Assembly: GCA_037783415.1 (NCBI GenBank)
Contig: JAZGTN010000071.1
Span: 3,107,501 to 3,171,500 of the forward strand
Direction of reading: 5' to 3'
Source of the DNA: Leptasterias polaris
Taxonomy: Eukaryota > Echinodermata > Asteroidea > Forcipulatida > Asteriidae
DNA: 64,000 nt
Shown piece after piece: positions 1 to 11,520 of the stretch. Each line of letters starts with the position of its first letter. Positions within the stretch are counted from its first letter, which is position 1. Below the pieces are notes generated by a model. The model saw only the letters and a program-made list of their open reading frames with translations. It searched no databases and had not been told where the DNA came from. A program made the translations under genes and the position numbers.

Positions 1-1138
1 AAAAAATGTCTTGTACAGGAATTGTAAAACCAAAATTAAGAAACAACAACTAAGAAAACAACTGAACAGTTTTCATTTATCTACTTTAAAAATGAAGCAA
101 AAATATTTTTGTACAAATGAGGAACCACTTTACTTATTCGTAGGATTTATGTCGCAACTTTTAAGATGTGCATATTTTAGCACAGATGTTAAAATGCTTT
201 TTTAGTCTAAGATAAAATAGAGCCTTGAAGGCTCAAGGACTCATCTTAGGTGAAAAAAAAATTAGCAGATAGAATAGACTAGAAAAACAGTCTTTCTATT
301 GTTTTCATACATCTTTTTCATACTTGACAGTTGTCAGAATCTAGTATTACAATATGTCTTTCTCTTCTGCATCAGTTGCTACCAATTAATAAGGAATATA
401 CTGTAAACAAGAACAATAATTGTTTATTTCATTTCTAAATAAGTGTTTTATTTGGTTCTATTTTTCGTGTGTCTGGAGTAACTGTACAAATCATTCTTAC
501 TCTTTACGATGTTTTGAAAAGTTAAACGTTGAGCTAGCGTTATTCTTAACGGCAAATACAGGCAGCTTTCAGAAACTACACTTGAGGAAATCCAAACAAG
601 TAGACAACAAACTGGAGATACATTTTAAAACTTGATAAGTTAATCACAGAGCATGCTTAATATTCCTAGGGCTAAGTGGTTGCTATGGCAACTAAAGAAA
701 ATGGCAGCCAACGTTAAGGTTTAGTATAAAACAAACACTGGTGTTTAATTCAGTTCTAATTAGTCTTTCAAACTTTTTCCTAACAATCATTGTTGGACGG
801 ACCAAAACTTTTAACAAGCTCCTTTTTATGTTTGATTGGTCATTCATGGTGGATAGTCCAGTTAATATTTTCCCTCTTTTACTGTTGTCTTCATCGGAGT
901 AACTTTTGTTTGTTTTCTAACAAGGATAACTGTTGGATTGTGGTTTTAGTTTCATTATTTTCCCACACATTCAGTGGACATTTTCATCTGACTGCATTTG
1001 TTAACATTTATTTCATGTTTGTCAATCATCCAATTATAATAATCCTCTTTGAGTTACAGTCTTTAAAAATTCATAAAGGGGCTAAAAAGTACTTGATATG
1101 GTCAGCTCTGTGTTTAAGACTGATGAGACATATTTCAG
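1..1138. other. Left edge, no supported gene
   Basis: AT-rich non-coding-looking DNA. Open frames here are short, have no recognisable domain and show no convincing paired splice sites. It could be intron of the weak candidate gene whose exons may lie at 1139-1186 and 2081-2172. Confidence 0.4.
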
Positions 1139-1186
1139 AATATCCAAGGGGCTATTCCATCGCTGCTCACGCTATGTTGACCGTAG
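1139..1186 (+). CDS. Candidate internal coding exon of an unrecognised gene
   Basis: A 48-nt open segment begins after an AG (tatttcag) and ends at GTAG|GTATC. It would encode about 16 residues including RGYSIAAHAMLTV. Both ends are phase 1. The single leftover G at its 3' end joins in frame to the candidate exon at 2081, which needs exactly one nucleotide, and the intervening segment contains a SINE, as an intron could. The polypyrimidine tract is weak and I do not recognise the peptide, so the start could lie further upstream in the same open frame. Low confidence. Confidence 0.2.
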
Positions 1187-1219
1187 GTATCAAAACTAGT
1201 TAATTCTGGGTTTAATAAC

Positions 1220-1330
1220 AAATAATAATAATAACTAGTTCTTATATAGCGCATTTTACAATAATGTATCAATGCACTTTGCATTAGTGCCCTGGTCATA
1301 GGGCTTATAACATAATGTGGCCAAGCATAT
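1220..1330 (-). repeat. SINE tail fragment (subfamily 2)
   Basis: An (ATA)n run followed by cttatatagcgcattt matches the tail end of the SINE copy at 41635-41985. It directly abuts the oppositely oriented SINE at 1331-1690. Confidence 0.5.
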
Positions 1331-1690
1331 TGTGTTGTGGTTAAGTGGTTAAGAGCACCAAATTCAAGCTCTGGTGTTTCTGATCAGTAGAGTGTGGGTT
1401 CAAGTCCGGGTCGTTGCACTTGTGTCCTTGAGCAAGATACTTTACCATAACTAACTTGTTCTTTGGATGGGACATTGAGCCGCAAGTCCTGTGTACTAGC
1501 ATTGGTAGTGCACGTAAAAGAACCAAGAACACTTTTTGTGGAAGAGTAGGGGTTAACACAGGTGTTTCTGATTCACAAAGAAAGCACCCACATTCGCAGG
1601 TTTCCTCAGGCTTGTGATCTACAGTGATTAAGTTCACTTATGAGGCATCATTGGTTTCATTACCAGAAATATATAATAATAATGATTAAT
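1331..1690 (+). repeat. tRNA-Leu-derived SINE (subfamily 1)
   Basis: The head (about 1335-1415) keeps a tRNA-Leu(CAA)-like layout: an A-box-like region, an anticodon arm around ttcaagctctggt, a degenerate variable arm, and a B box (gggttcaagtccg). The body then runs to a short (ATA)n tail near 1680. The same body occurs in reverse inside RLR intron 6 in both copies (about 16330-16750 and 28700-29105). Confidence 0.75.
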
Positions 1691-2080
1691 TATACCTGGT
1701 CAACATCACGTGAATGTCCGTGGAAGGAACCTGAGGGTGATTGAGGGTCATAACGGGAAGCATGGTACACAGGGAACGATTTCATTCTGCAATTGTCCAT
1801 GTTGAACATAAACATGTTTTGTACACATTGAATGCTAATTTTGAGTAGCAAAAGATGAAATTTTAGTAATAAATTTTGTGTGTAGCATATGGCGATGCTA
1901 TACAGGGGAAATCGTTCGCTGGTACAGTAGCGGCTTTTGGAGGAGAACTGTGACTGCCTCTACCACCAGTCCTGTAGTCTAATGGGAATTTGATTGTCTT
2001 ACAGTACACAGGGCAGGTTGTATCAATATATGAATCTCAAACCTGCTGGAACTGCAATCTTTGTTGTTTTTTCCATGCAG

Positions 2081-2172
2081 GGACAGTGATAGCAGTGCCT
2101 CGAGCTGAGCCCAAGTTCCACACTAGAGGGCGCTATAAACCCAATGAATTCCTAGGCAACGTCTGTGTTTGA
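2081..2172 (+). CDS. Candidate terminal coding exon of an unrecognised gene
   Basis: A good acceptor (ttgttgttttttccatgcag) precedes an open stretch that continues in frame to a TGA at 2170-2172. It encodes about 30 residues including VPRAEPKFHTRGRYKPNEFL, a compositionally normal, charged sequence. It needs one nucleotide from the previous exon, which the candidate exon 1139-1186 supplies. An AATAAA lies at 2325-2330, so the 3' UTR would be about 170 nt. I do not recognise the family; a short C-terminal tail with Arg/Pro/Tyr is all that can be described. An alternative is a chance ORF behind a chance acceptor. Confidence 0.35.
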
Positions 2173-4962
2173 TATCAAACCTGATGCAAACTGTGTGATG
2201 AAAATTAATGGCAGATCCAGTGTGGTGTGAAAAGGAGGGGACACTACCCTACAATAGAAAGAGGAATGGAATATGGAAAGCGCCAGTTGTTTTTTTAGAA
2301 TTGGGGTGTCCAAAATGTGATGTAAATAAAAAATTCAGGATTTTTAAAATTTGATGTATAGTAAAATGAATGTTTTTTAGATTTTCTCGTTTCAAACACA
2401 TTTATATATAATAGTGAATGAAAAAGAAGGGGTCCACAAGAGACCCATTTGCTTGTTCCAAAGCCCTGCCTCTTTGACCATGGGCTAACGGGCGTGGTCA
2501 AGATCGAATTGTTGACCTGCTCAATAGAATAATTGGGTTTTCATTTGTGAAATTTTGAGGTAGACTTTGTAGATTGAAATCTCTCCCCTCATGCTTTCCC
2601 TGCATTGTTTTTAAATTTGGAATTCTTGAAGTACGGCAGAATGTCTTTCATTTCTGTAAATCATTTTCACCATCTCATCTTTTCTGTTCTCATTTTTTAC
2701 TTTATACCCGTCTTCATCAAAAGTACAAACAACCCTTACCCTTTGGAGAAAAAACAATCATTAAAAAAAAAATCTGTCATTTCCCAAGGAACACTCTTTT
2801 TATTTGTAAATTTTTTGTTTTATTTTTTACGGTGATGGGGTTGGCTTGGGATGGAGGTTGACTCTCCTTTTACCCATTCTGGATCTGCTTTGTTTTGATG
2901 AAAAGGTTAATGACCTCTTCGGAATTTGTTTACTTTGTTGCTGGAAAAGCTCCCTGCACGAAGCAAATGCTCCTGTTTCAGGAATTGATCATGAATTAAG
3001 TTTTTCCATATGTTGTTACATTTGAATGCCCACTGAAATGCTTATTGAAACACTCTATTGAAAATGTCTGTGTGTTTATTTTTGTTTTCCGTGTGTGTCT
3101 ATGAAATTCACCTGTTTCTTACTTCTTTGCATCCCTACAGGACAACGAGAGTTGAGTTGACCAATCAAAGAGGCCATCAGCATGTGCCGTGGTCTCGCAT
3201 GCAGTATTCCATCTAGATGTGGCATGTCATTATTTGTTTCTGCACTGGTACACAACCCCCCACTTACAGGGGACCATGGAGTTCCCATCCCAAATCCCAA
3301 ATGTTCTCATTATACATAAAACAAACGAGCTTATTCATTTGTTGACTAACAGTCTTGTACCCTAGCTGTTCACTGTACTTTCTCACTCTATGGATAAAAG
3401 TTCATCAGACTATAATCATACTTAAAGGAAAAGTATTTGTCTGACTGAATTACTCATAGTTTTTTTCTTTTAAAACAAAACTATCACTCCAGAATGTTTT
3501 GCAATTTTATTTTATTGTTTTTATAACCTTGTCTTAGTTTTAATTATTTATTTATTTTATTATTTTTATTATTATTTTGTTTCAATTTTTTAAGAGGAGT
3601 AACTCTAAGATATTATCATCAATTTATACCAACACTCGGTGCTCTGGGTGTTCCATATTATATCAGTTCATTATAAAACAAAAATAAAGAACATTTGGGA
3701 TGAAGGTTCTCCACGCAAGCCCCCCTGGGATAAGGTTGTTCCTCACCATCTTGTTCCTCAGCTCTGCATGATTACACTGCACATGCCCAGTGTCTTCTTC
3801 TGGATCGTCTATCCGACTGCTCGCCAAGAAATTTTGAGTTTGCATGGTTGTAAATAGCAAAGTTTGTTTTAGTTCTGTTTTTATTTTATTTTAGCTATGG
3901 CTTGTTCATTTTAGTAAGGCTTTTGTTTCCCTACATAGCAATGATGCATAACGCACTCACTCTTAAGAAGTAGAAGAAGAAGAAAAAGAATATTAAAATA
4001 AACAACTAGATATTGTGTTTGTCCAAAAGACAACCACAAAGCATTTTTTAGTACCATATTTAAGTTTATTTGACAAGAAAATTTGTTAGAAAATCATGTA
4101 ATCCAATTAATTGACAATTATAACTAAAACACAATGGTTCCTGAATTCTTAAAATAACTTAAACCTGATTCAAACCATATATTATTGTAATGCCATCTCA
4201 TATTGTTTTCCAGTGGATGAATATACTTTTATCAAAAGTTCACTCAATTTTTATTAAACAGCTTAAATTCTAGAAAAGATATTTCCAAAAGACTTTGTCA
4301 GATTTGAATTATAGTCGGTACCCAACCTTAGACAGTTGTAAAACTTATCAACTTGTCAAATTTGTTCTAAAATTGGAACTCACATTTACCATTACAATCT
4401 TTAAGAGTGCAAGGATGTGTCATTGACGGCACAGGGACAGGAATAATAGTTAACTGACTTGGACAAGTTTACCAGTGCTTTGTGCAATTTTTAGTTTGTT
4501 GTGTTTTTCGTTTTTGTCTTGTTTACCTTTACAGCTTCATGCAGCAGCTGTTCATAGGAAATGTTAATACAAAAAGATGGTAAAATATTTGCCAGTTATA
4601 AATCAATTAGCTATTTAATTAAGTACTAAATTGTAATTTTATAAATATGTCAATTTTGGAAGTTTTGTATGTGGTTTTTGACAAAAATTGAAAAAGGAAT
4701 GATATCATTTTGTTCACATTTAATATAGTTTTTTAATGTACCAAAGGGTGGTACATGAACAAGATCTCTTATCATTCTTATTTGGGCCAAGGGATCCCAG
4801 TATTTTGGGGTGCAACTTTCCCCTATTCGTACGACGTCATGTTTGTCTAATAAGGGGAGTTCCAAAGATTCTAAACCCCTTTTAAAGATTATAGGCCTCC
4901 TACATAGGTTGACACAAGCTCAAACATTGTCCCATTCATGGGTTGAGAGCTGTGTGTGACAT
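2173..4962. other. Non-coding stretch with one weak terminal-exon candidate
   Basis: Mostly AT-rich with poly-T and AATAAA-like tracts. The only feature of note is an acceptor-like site (ttacttctttgcatccctacag) ending at 3140. It is followed by an open segment to a TAG at about 3219 that would encode about 24 residues ending in HVPWSRMQYSI. It needs two nucleotides from an upstream exon that I cannot identify. Confidence 0.3.
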
Positions 4963-5328
4963 GTTAATAATAATAATAATAATAATATCAAGCATTTATA
5001 AAGCGCCATCTATCTAGGTAGCCTATTCCGAGGCACATATTATTACCCCTGGTCACTGGGCCATTTATTTAAATCCTTAAACCATCTCAGCTCCCTGGGG
5101 AGTATACAGCCTGTGCTGCAATATATGCGCTACTAGGCTAAATCAATCACAAGAACTATCTCTGCCCTCACAGTTACCCATTTTACCCCTGGGTGGAGAG
5201 AAGCAATTATAGTTAAGTGTCTTGCTCAGGGACACAAGTGTCACGACCGGGACTCGAACCCACACTCTGCTGAACAGAAACACCAGAACTTGAGTTCGGT
5301 GTTCTTATCCACTCGGCCACAACACCCC
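4963..5328 (-). repeat. tRNA-Leu-derived SINE (subfamily 2)
   Basis: Read on the minus strand, the head at 5328-5245 contains a perfect A box (TGGCCGAGTGG) and a tRNA-Leu(CAA)-type anticodon arm (gaactcaagttctggt). A short variable arm and a B box (GGGTTCGAGTCCC) follow. The body extends to an (ATT)n tail at 4963-4985. A second copy with the same body lies at 41635-41985. Confidence 0.8.
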
Positions 5329-5384
5329 CCATGTTCTCATCTCACTTGTTTGAACTCATCAATCCCGTCAGCAGTAGACTTTAG

Positions 5385-5630
5385 GACGAGTCGTTAAAAG
5401 TGTGGTGCGGTGATAGCGAAACGGCTCTCTCGCAATATCCCGTGAGAGGGCTGCTTTGTGCGAGACTACTGCTCTCATGACTGGTCACATTGGTTAATGA
5501 CAAAGTGTCAGCAGCCAGCAACTTCACGTGAGAGCAGTGATCTCGCAAGAGCAGTCTTTATTATGCTACCACCACGCGACTCGACAATCACCGCGACAAA
5601 CATTAACGACTTGTCTACAAGTCTTGTCAG
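5385..5630. mobile_element. MITE-like inverted-repeat element
   Basis: The ends are imperfect inverted repeats (gacttt..gacgagtcgttaa against ttaacgacttgtctacaagtc). The interior carries paired ctctcgcaa and gagagcag segments. A diverged relative lies at about 55408-55592. No coding capacity. Confidence 0.5.
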
Positions 5631-8186
5631 ACGCAAGTAGCTGTGGAACTTTTTTAGCTGATCAGCTAATTTCCTAGTTTTTTGTGTCTCAGCTGTGCCA
5701 TTGAAAATTGTAAAACACAGTACAAAGTTTGGCCTTTATTGCGTGGAAACGTCCTTTTTTCTTATCTTTGTTTTTTTCGTTCTTTTTTTACAAACTGCAC
5801 TTGCATGCCTGGCTTGGGTCTGTTGGGAATTGGATGTCATCTTGTGTAAGACAACTGCCACTTTTATAGAACATGTACGGTCAGTTCCCTTTTGTTTGGC
5901 ATGAGGATGGTCATGTCATGTGTGTCGGACAGTGTGATTGGTCGACGTGTATGGTCTGCAGTTTATCATGCAACCAGTTCCTTAGCCACTTATGCATCAA
6001 AACGATTGGGGCACACACACTTAACATGATAAAGCGGAAAGTGGAAGTAGTTTTCACCAAGTGCTATGTGCACTCCCATTTTTTCTGGTCTTAGCTACGC
6101 CCCTTTTGAGTAACTGACATGTTTTGTCCTTGCACGTTTTGTAAATATTGTGATCTTTTGTCCTTATTTGTTGTAATTGGACTTGTTTTTGTGAAAAACT
6201 ATGCATATATAACATTTCTTTTATTTATTTACATTTTCAATCTTTGTATATTTTTTCCCATAATGTGTATGTATTGCCCCTATTTGTTCGATCTTGGTTT
6301 TACATCTTTTAATAGCAGTGTTCTGAAATATACCTGAATATTAAACGTTGGCGCACTTTTTTAATTTTTGTTTCCATGACAACAAGGGCAGGTTTGAATG
6401 ATGGGTATGATGCCGGGTTGTTTGACACTTGATTAATGTAATTCAAACCTGGGATATTAGAAATTGTGTATCGTGTAAAAATATATATCTTACAATATGA
6501 AATTATTTTTCCTAATATTTTGTAAATTTCAAGTGTAATCTTAGCATGCTGTTTACTATGGTAACTTGGATGTATTAGTTCTGCAATTTTGTTGCATATT
6601 TTATCAGAAATTATCAAAGAATAATAAATTATTCCTTGCAATTGACGGAGTTTACTGAAGGACTGAATAAACTTAAAAATCAGAGGCTGTTCAAATAATT
6701 ATCATTTCAAGTTACTATAGACTATAAACATAAATAATTATATGATCAGGTTTTGATTTCACGAAGCACATCTTTAAAAGGTAGGGTCATTGTTTGGCTT
6801 TTCTCAACATTATGCTGATTTATTGGCAAAAATATCAAGAAAGACACTTAGAAAGTCACATGTGAAAGTTTCAGCTGAATACTTTGTCTACTTGTTTACA
6901 AAACGGCAAAAACCTGTCGCAGTATTTTCATAAGAGCGTAGAATTCATTCACGGTTAACAAGGTGACAGCGAGTACCGACAGCGAGTACCAACCGCATCT
7001 CTGGCCGCAGCATTCGTGAATGGACACCAACCCTCAAGAGTCTCAGATTCAGATGTTTTTATTGGTTTCTAATCAACGGGGGTATTTCAGACAAAATAAT
7101 TTTGCAGGATGCTTACTACCGTTACCATTATTATAACAAGTAAGCTTTCGGATAGAAATGTAGAGGTTTTTGTCAGTGTCATTACCAAAGTATGACCCGA
7201 CCTGAAGCGTTGTCAATGTCACCTTATTACAATTTGTATTGTGACATCACTCTTTGCTTAGCAATTAAGATTGATAGGCATCTTAAGATCAATCTTAGCT
7301 CTTTGTGAAATCAAACCCCGGCCTACTTTATTGAAGGTATTTACCTCATTGTAGATAAAAACAAAATCACATAGCCTGGCATCCAGAGTATATTGTAACA
7401 TTGGTAACTAGCCATTCTAACTAGGCACATTGCATCTTGTCGCATTACAGGCTAGACTGTCTTCTCTCTCTCTCTCTCTCTCTCCCTCTCTACAAGAGGG
7501 ATGGTTTGGATTCCTCTTTCTCACATCACTGTCCTCAAAATGTAGTGTGAGCTGGAGAACTCTACTACCGCATCTTAAAGATGTCTTGGTGTTTGTTTTC
7601 TTAATTATGCCAAGTTATATATTAACAATTATGTCGTGTGTCTGAAAGCATGGCATTATGCCCGAGGGGACAACCTCTCTAGAGCCCAATACAAAAAACT
7701 GCTAAGCACAAAAACTTGTTAAGCATAGACAAATCATGCTTAGCAGAAACAAGTTGCCAGCCCAAATGCCATAAGGTTTACGGTATTGTGACCAGTGCCC
7801 TCCTTATTTTTGCACTATTTTCTACCCAATTTCAGAGCTGCTTAAGCATTAAATTTTGCTTAACAGTTTTATACTAAGCAAAAATGAGCAGGATACCAGT
7901 CATAGATGGTACACCTGACATAGTATTTTGGCTGGTAAACTTATTCTGGTAAGCATGAGTTTGTTATGTTTTAAGCAACTCTTTGTGCTTCAGTGGCTCT
8001 ATAAAATTGAGCCCAAATTGGATGTTCAGATAATTTTGGATATACTGACTTACCCCACCCCCTTACTCACTTACTCCTTTCTATAAACATCTAATGATCC
8101 ATCCTTTATGAAAGATAAACGTAAAATTTTGAAATCATAAACTTCTGGGTTTTGGGTTTATTTTTAATCCTGTTCCTGTGTAATAC
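5631..8186. other. Intergenic repeats upstream of the duplication
   Basis: No supported gene. It holds a (TC)n microsatellite at 7461-7491. One end of an element with the terminus ctttgtgaaatcaaacccc lies at about 7180-7320; the full palindromic form is at 43090-43237. An inverted-repeat element with gagcccaa ends lies at about 7682-8017, one of several copies of a dispersed family containing gcttagcagaaac and gccagcc motifs. Confidence 0.5.
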
Positions 8187-9215
8187 ATTTATGCTAATAA
8201 TTGTAGGCGTATATTAATATGCATGAGGTGAATACCTCTATGCCTGTATAAATAAATAAATAAACAAATTGAAAATCAAATTTTAAGTGGTTTGTTTGAG
8301 ACTGAGTTTATTTTACTTCTGATTCTGAAACTCGCCTCACGGAACCAACTCTGTCAAGCTGCTCATATCTGCATCAAGTCACACCTATCTTTTTTGGCTC
8401 CCCAAACCTCGAGTGCACTCACTATCTCCATCAGACTGACTGTTTATGCAAATTCAAGAAGTGAACTGGCCTCTTATTGCTTGGAAGTTTTGCTGATTTG
8501 GTGGTGAAGAAATTTGCTCTATAGATACTTGGGGTAAAATAAATACATTGTCTTCTTGTAAATGGGAAAATGGTTTTAAAAACATTAGAATTATCACATT
8601 AAAGCTTATGAAATGTAACATTTTATTTTGGTACTTTTTAAACCCTGGAGTCTAAATTTTAGGGGGGCGGGGCGGGTACTTACTTCCCCCCCTTGTACCT
8701 CCTTAGTGTCTGGTCCTTGCTCTATGTTTACACCACTGTCTGTCCTACAGACAAAAAAGATACAAAGTTAAACTTTAAGATTACAAGCACAACCGGTGGT
8801 GTAAAGGGGGGAAGGTACCCCCTTCCTCGCTCTATGCTCAAGGCCATGGAGGAGCTACCTCCATGCTCAAACCATCAAACAGAACCATGTCTGTGTCCAG
8901 CTAGCTTGCTCCCCAAATTGAAATGTCTGGTTACGCCACGAGCATGCACCGAGCATGCACCGTATACATTTTTCTTTTTTTAGAGGCACAACTATTTCAA
9001 AGCCTTTTCAGCTGTTAATTTTACAATTATTAATTGTTTTCATAAGTATGGTGATTAAGATTAGTGTTACATTTCTCATGACTACCTGCCAGGCAGGAAA
9101 TGTACAGTGTCACGCATGCCCAATGCATGCTTCAATTGTACAAGAGTCTGGTCCAACCATGGAGGAGGAAGAAGAATCTTCCTCCATGGTCCAACCACAT
9201 TGTTCTCAAACCTGC

Positions 9216-9448
9216 TCTGCAGAATGTAGGAGACCTATCGGAGAGTGTACTCGATTAATTTCAGGGTTCTCTTGCCTTATGAACCGAGACTTTAAAAGCT
9301 TGGGCTTGGCACTTTCGAAACAAGACGCTTTAGAAGATTATCAGAGGTTACGAGAGGATGAACCAGACAGATTTGTTCTTAGCCCATCAACTAAGGTCAA
9401 GGAGGCCGGCCGGTCTCCAAGAAAATAAGATCACGGCTCGACATTCGC
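9216..9448 (+). other. Copy-A-specific insertion with an ORF fragment
   Basis: Unit B runs straight from cctgc to aagtattcattccgc, while unit A has about 233 extra bases between the equivalent positions. The extra DNA contains an open frame ending at TAA 9426-9428, preceded by an acceptor-like gattaatttcag. Its peptide is compositionally protein-like and rich in charged residues (for example ALEDYQRLREDEPDRFVL). I recognise no family. It could be a captured exon fragment or part of an element. Confidence 0.45.
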
Positions 9449-9554
9449 AAGTATCCATTCCGCATTGGACTTATAGATGCATGGAATATACCGAAAATAC
9501 TACCTACCAGAGTAGAGGCAGTAAATTGTAGCTCCATCCATTAATTTATTTCAG

Positions 9555-9644
9555 AGCCATGACGACCTCTTTCTCGCGGCTATTGAGCGGGAACTTTGTT
9601 CCTTCACCACACCTGATGTGCCGAATAGTGGATGGAGGTTCCAG
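9555..9644 (+). other. Exon-like segment upstream of RLR-A
   Basis: Bounded by an acceptor (ccattaatttatttcag) and a donor (ggttccag|gtaaat). It holds an ATG at 9559 that is open to the donor (28 codons plus 2 nt). Unit B has the matching segment at 21746-21847, open in the same frame but with a different, longer middle. Both end in a shared HLMCRIVDGGS. If spliced directly to the second RLR exon the frame closes at once. It would therefore be an alternative leader, an upstream ORF, or an exon of something else. Confidence 0.35.
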
Positions 9645-10352
9645 GTAAATTCCATGTATTTGTAAGAAGGTTATCGGCTTGACTTATCCTTGTAGTTTTC
9701 CTGGAATCCTGGCTCTCTTTGCAATATTTTTAATTTTTTTCCCAATAAAATCAACCGTACCGGCGAGACCAGCTCTGAGGCCTACTTTACTTGGAAAGCT
9801 CAAATTATCCTGTGAATTGTTGAGTCACTAAAATACTAAAATAACTCCATAACAATGGTTTGGGTTTTTTGTGCGGTTGTGTTTGGGTGGTTTTTTTTGT
9901 GTGTTTTTTTTTCCTTTTTTCTTTTTCTTCTCTTGGTATTGTCAAAATGGCATCGTCATGGCCGAACACCGAAGTTCAAAGTCGTTTACGCGGAAGTTAA
10001 ATACTGTCAACGTGGGTTGAATTTCCGTGAAGAGAAAAAAAACCACTATAGTTACAAACTTTCTGTTACTACTCTATCAAAAAAAATATTATTTACTTAT
10101 TTTGTGATAGGTTTGCCGTTTAAAAAAACCAAGTATTATTTTAATTTACTCGGTCACTCATCGCATCGTTTTGCCTGCATAAATGCGTACTGTGAATGTT
10201 TGGGAACTTGTAGTTAAAGTTGTTCAAGTCTGTTGTTATTTACCGTGTAAATTATCTTTTCAACAAAAAACGCCGACCGTTCGTTGAATCATTGGGTAAA
10301 ACTACTCAGTAGACTACAGCCAGTCTATTACTCGCACCTGCGCACTGACGAG

Positions 10353-10396
10353 TGACGTCGCCGTAACTGTTGTTATTTTAGGAATTGGGATTCCCC
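10353..10396 (+). promoter_or_regulatory. Putative RLR-A promoter: CRE-like and kappaB sites
   Basis: TGACGTC at 10353-10359 is a CRE-like heptamer. GGGATTCCCC at 10387-10396 fits the NF-kappaB/Rel consensus GGGRNNYYCC at every position. Both lie about 160-200 bp before the donor that closes the non-coding first exon. Spacing and sequence are preserved in unit B (22560-22603). Regulation by Rel factors is inference. Confidence 0.6.
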
Positions 10397-10558
10397 GGAC
10401 TGTGCAATATCTTCAATCGACGTGCAGTGGTGAAGAATAAATCGTGAAATTGAGAAACGCCTTAGCCCTAATTCATGATTCTAAATCATTTTCACTCGGA
10501 GCATCGAAGGGAAAGGAATACAGAACAGATACGACAAATATGCTGTATGGTTTTTAAG
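10397..10558 (+). other. Probable non-coding first exon of RLR-A
   Basis: This is among the best-conserved non-coding stretches between the units. It ends at a consensus donor, tttttaag|gtaagaat. No long open frame reaches the donor. The transcription start cannot be placed; the left bound given is simply the base after the kappaB site. Confidence 0.5.
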
Positions 10559-11289
10559 GTAAGAATTTGTCGGCGAAGGTCTAATTCTACCTCCATGGAA
10601 GGAGTCAGCGCCAGGTTAATTTCTAAACACCAGACATGACGCCTCCATACCTCCATGCACTGACAGACACTGGACAGTGACTAGACTGTGAGACAGTCGT
10701 AGGACCGTGTGTGGTACTATCTAACTAGAGTAGTAGTTTTTTAGTAGTCATTTGACCAGTTCGGTATCAGTTTTATGACATGTTTAGGTGAACTTATCAA
10801 CTTTTTTGTTTGAGATGTCAAAGCGATTGCAACAAAAAACAATGTGAACTCAAAAAGTAATCCAGATTTGGTCAAACGACTGTACAGCCTCTGATGTTGT
10901 TCAATAGTACTTCTATTCTATTAATTCTATGATTTAATAGGAATATTTATGGAATATTATTTTAGAAACTCAAACTTCAACATCAGAAAATATAAATACT
11001 TGCAAGTCAGAACCTATAGACTCTGCCGGTACACAACATGGTTAATTAAAAACTGATCGTACAGTTACACATTTAGTACTTGTGAGAAAGAGAGCTGCAT
11101 TGCCATTAAGGATTGTATTTACTGAACTCTTCAATAAAATCACTGTAGACATTGTTTCAAAATTCAATGTCTTGTCCAACATGTTGGTTTGATTATTGTG
11201 CGTTGAATGGTGGTAATTGTTGGTCGAAATCTTAAAAAGAACGGTGGCCACCTTGGGACAAAAATTATGACAAATTAATAAAAGGCCCC

Positions 11290-11520
11290 TCCCACTTCCT
11301 TTTTCTTCAGGAATCCAGACGCTATTTACATGCTCTTTTTTACTTGGCCTAATAGTAAAATTAACACCTAAAATGTTTGTCTGATGGACTGGCCTACATG
11401 TGTACTGTATGTTTTGTGATTTCACCAACACTATACATTATGAAATGATCATCAAATTTGAGTCTCATGACAACAGTTGATTTGCCTCCAGAATTTCCAA
11501 TAATTGCGTCGGTTAATTGA
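11290..11520 (-). pseudogene. Possible degenerate Rab-like GTPase fragment, intron 1 of RLR-A
   Basis: On the minus strand about 11520-11450 reads AIIGNSGGKSTVVMRL, which resembles a small-GTPase P loop with one residue lost. After a frame change, ILGVNFTIRPSKK follows near 11380, resembling the effector-loop and beta-2 region of Rab proteins. There is a stop between the pieces and no G4 or G5 motif. The same remnant sits in unit B at about 23510-23740, so it predates the duplication. The match is short and could be chance. Confidence 0.3.

Noticed and set aside
790..1203. 137-codon plus-strand ORF
   Set aside because: The hydrophobic, Phe/Leu/Cys-rich composition reflects translated poly-T-rich DNA. 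Only its last 48 nt look exon-like, and they are reported separately.
5245..5328. Functional tRNA-Leu gene on the minus strand
   Set aside because: The tRNA-like stretch runs straight into a repeat body and recurs at several places with the same body; acceptor stem not paired. It is a SINE head.
9855..10217. 120-codon ORF upstream of RLR-A
   Set aside because: It begins in a T/G-rich run and is not open in unit B; only a short central segment is shared.
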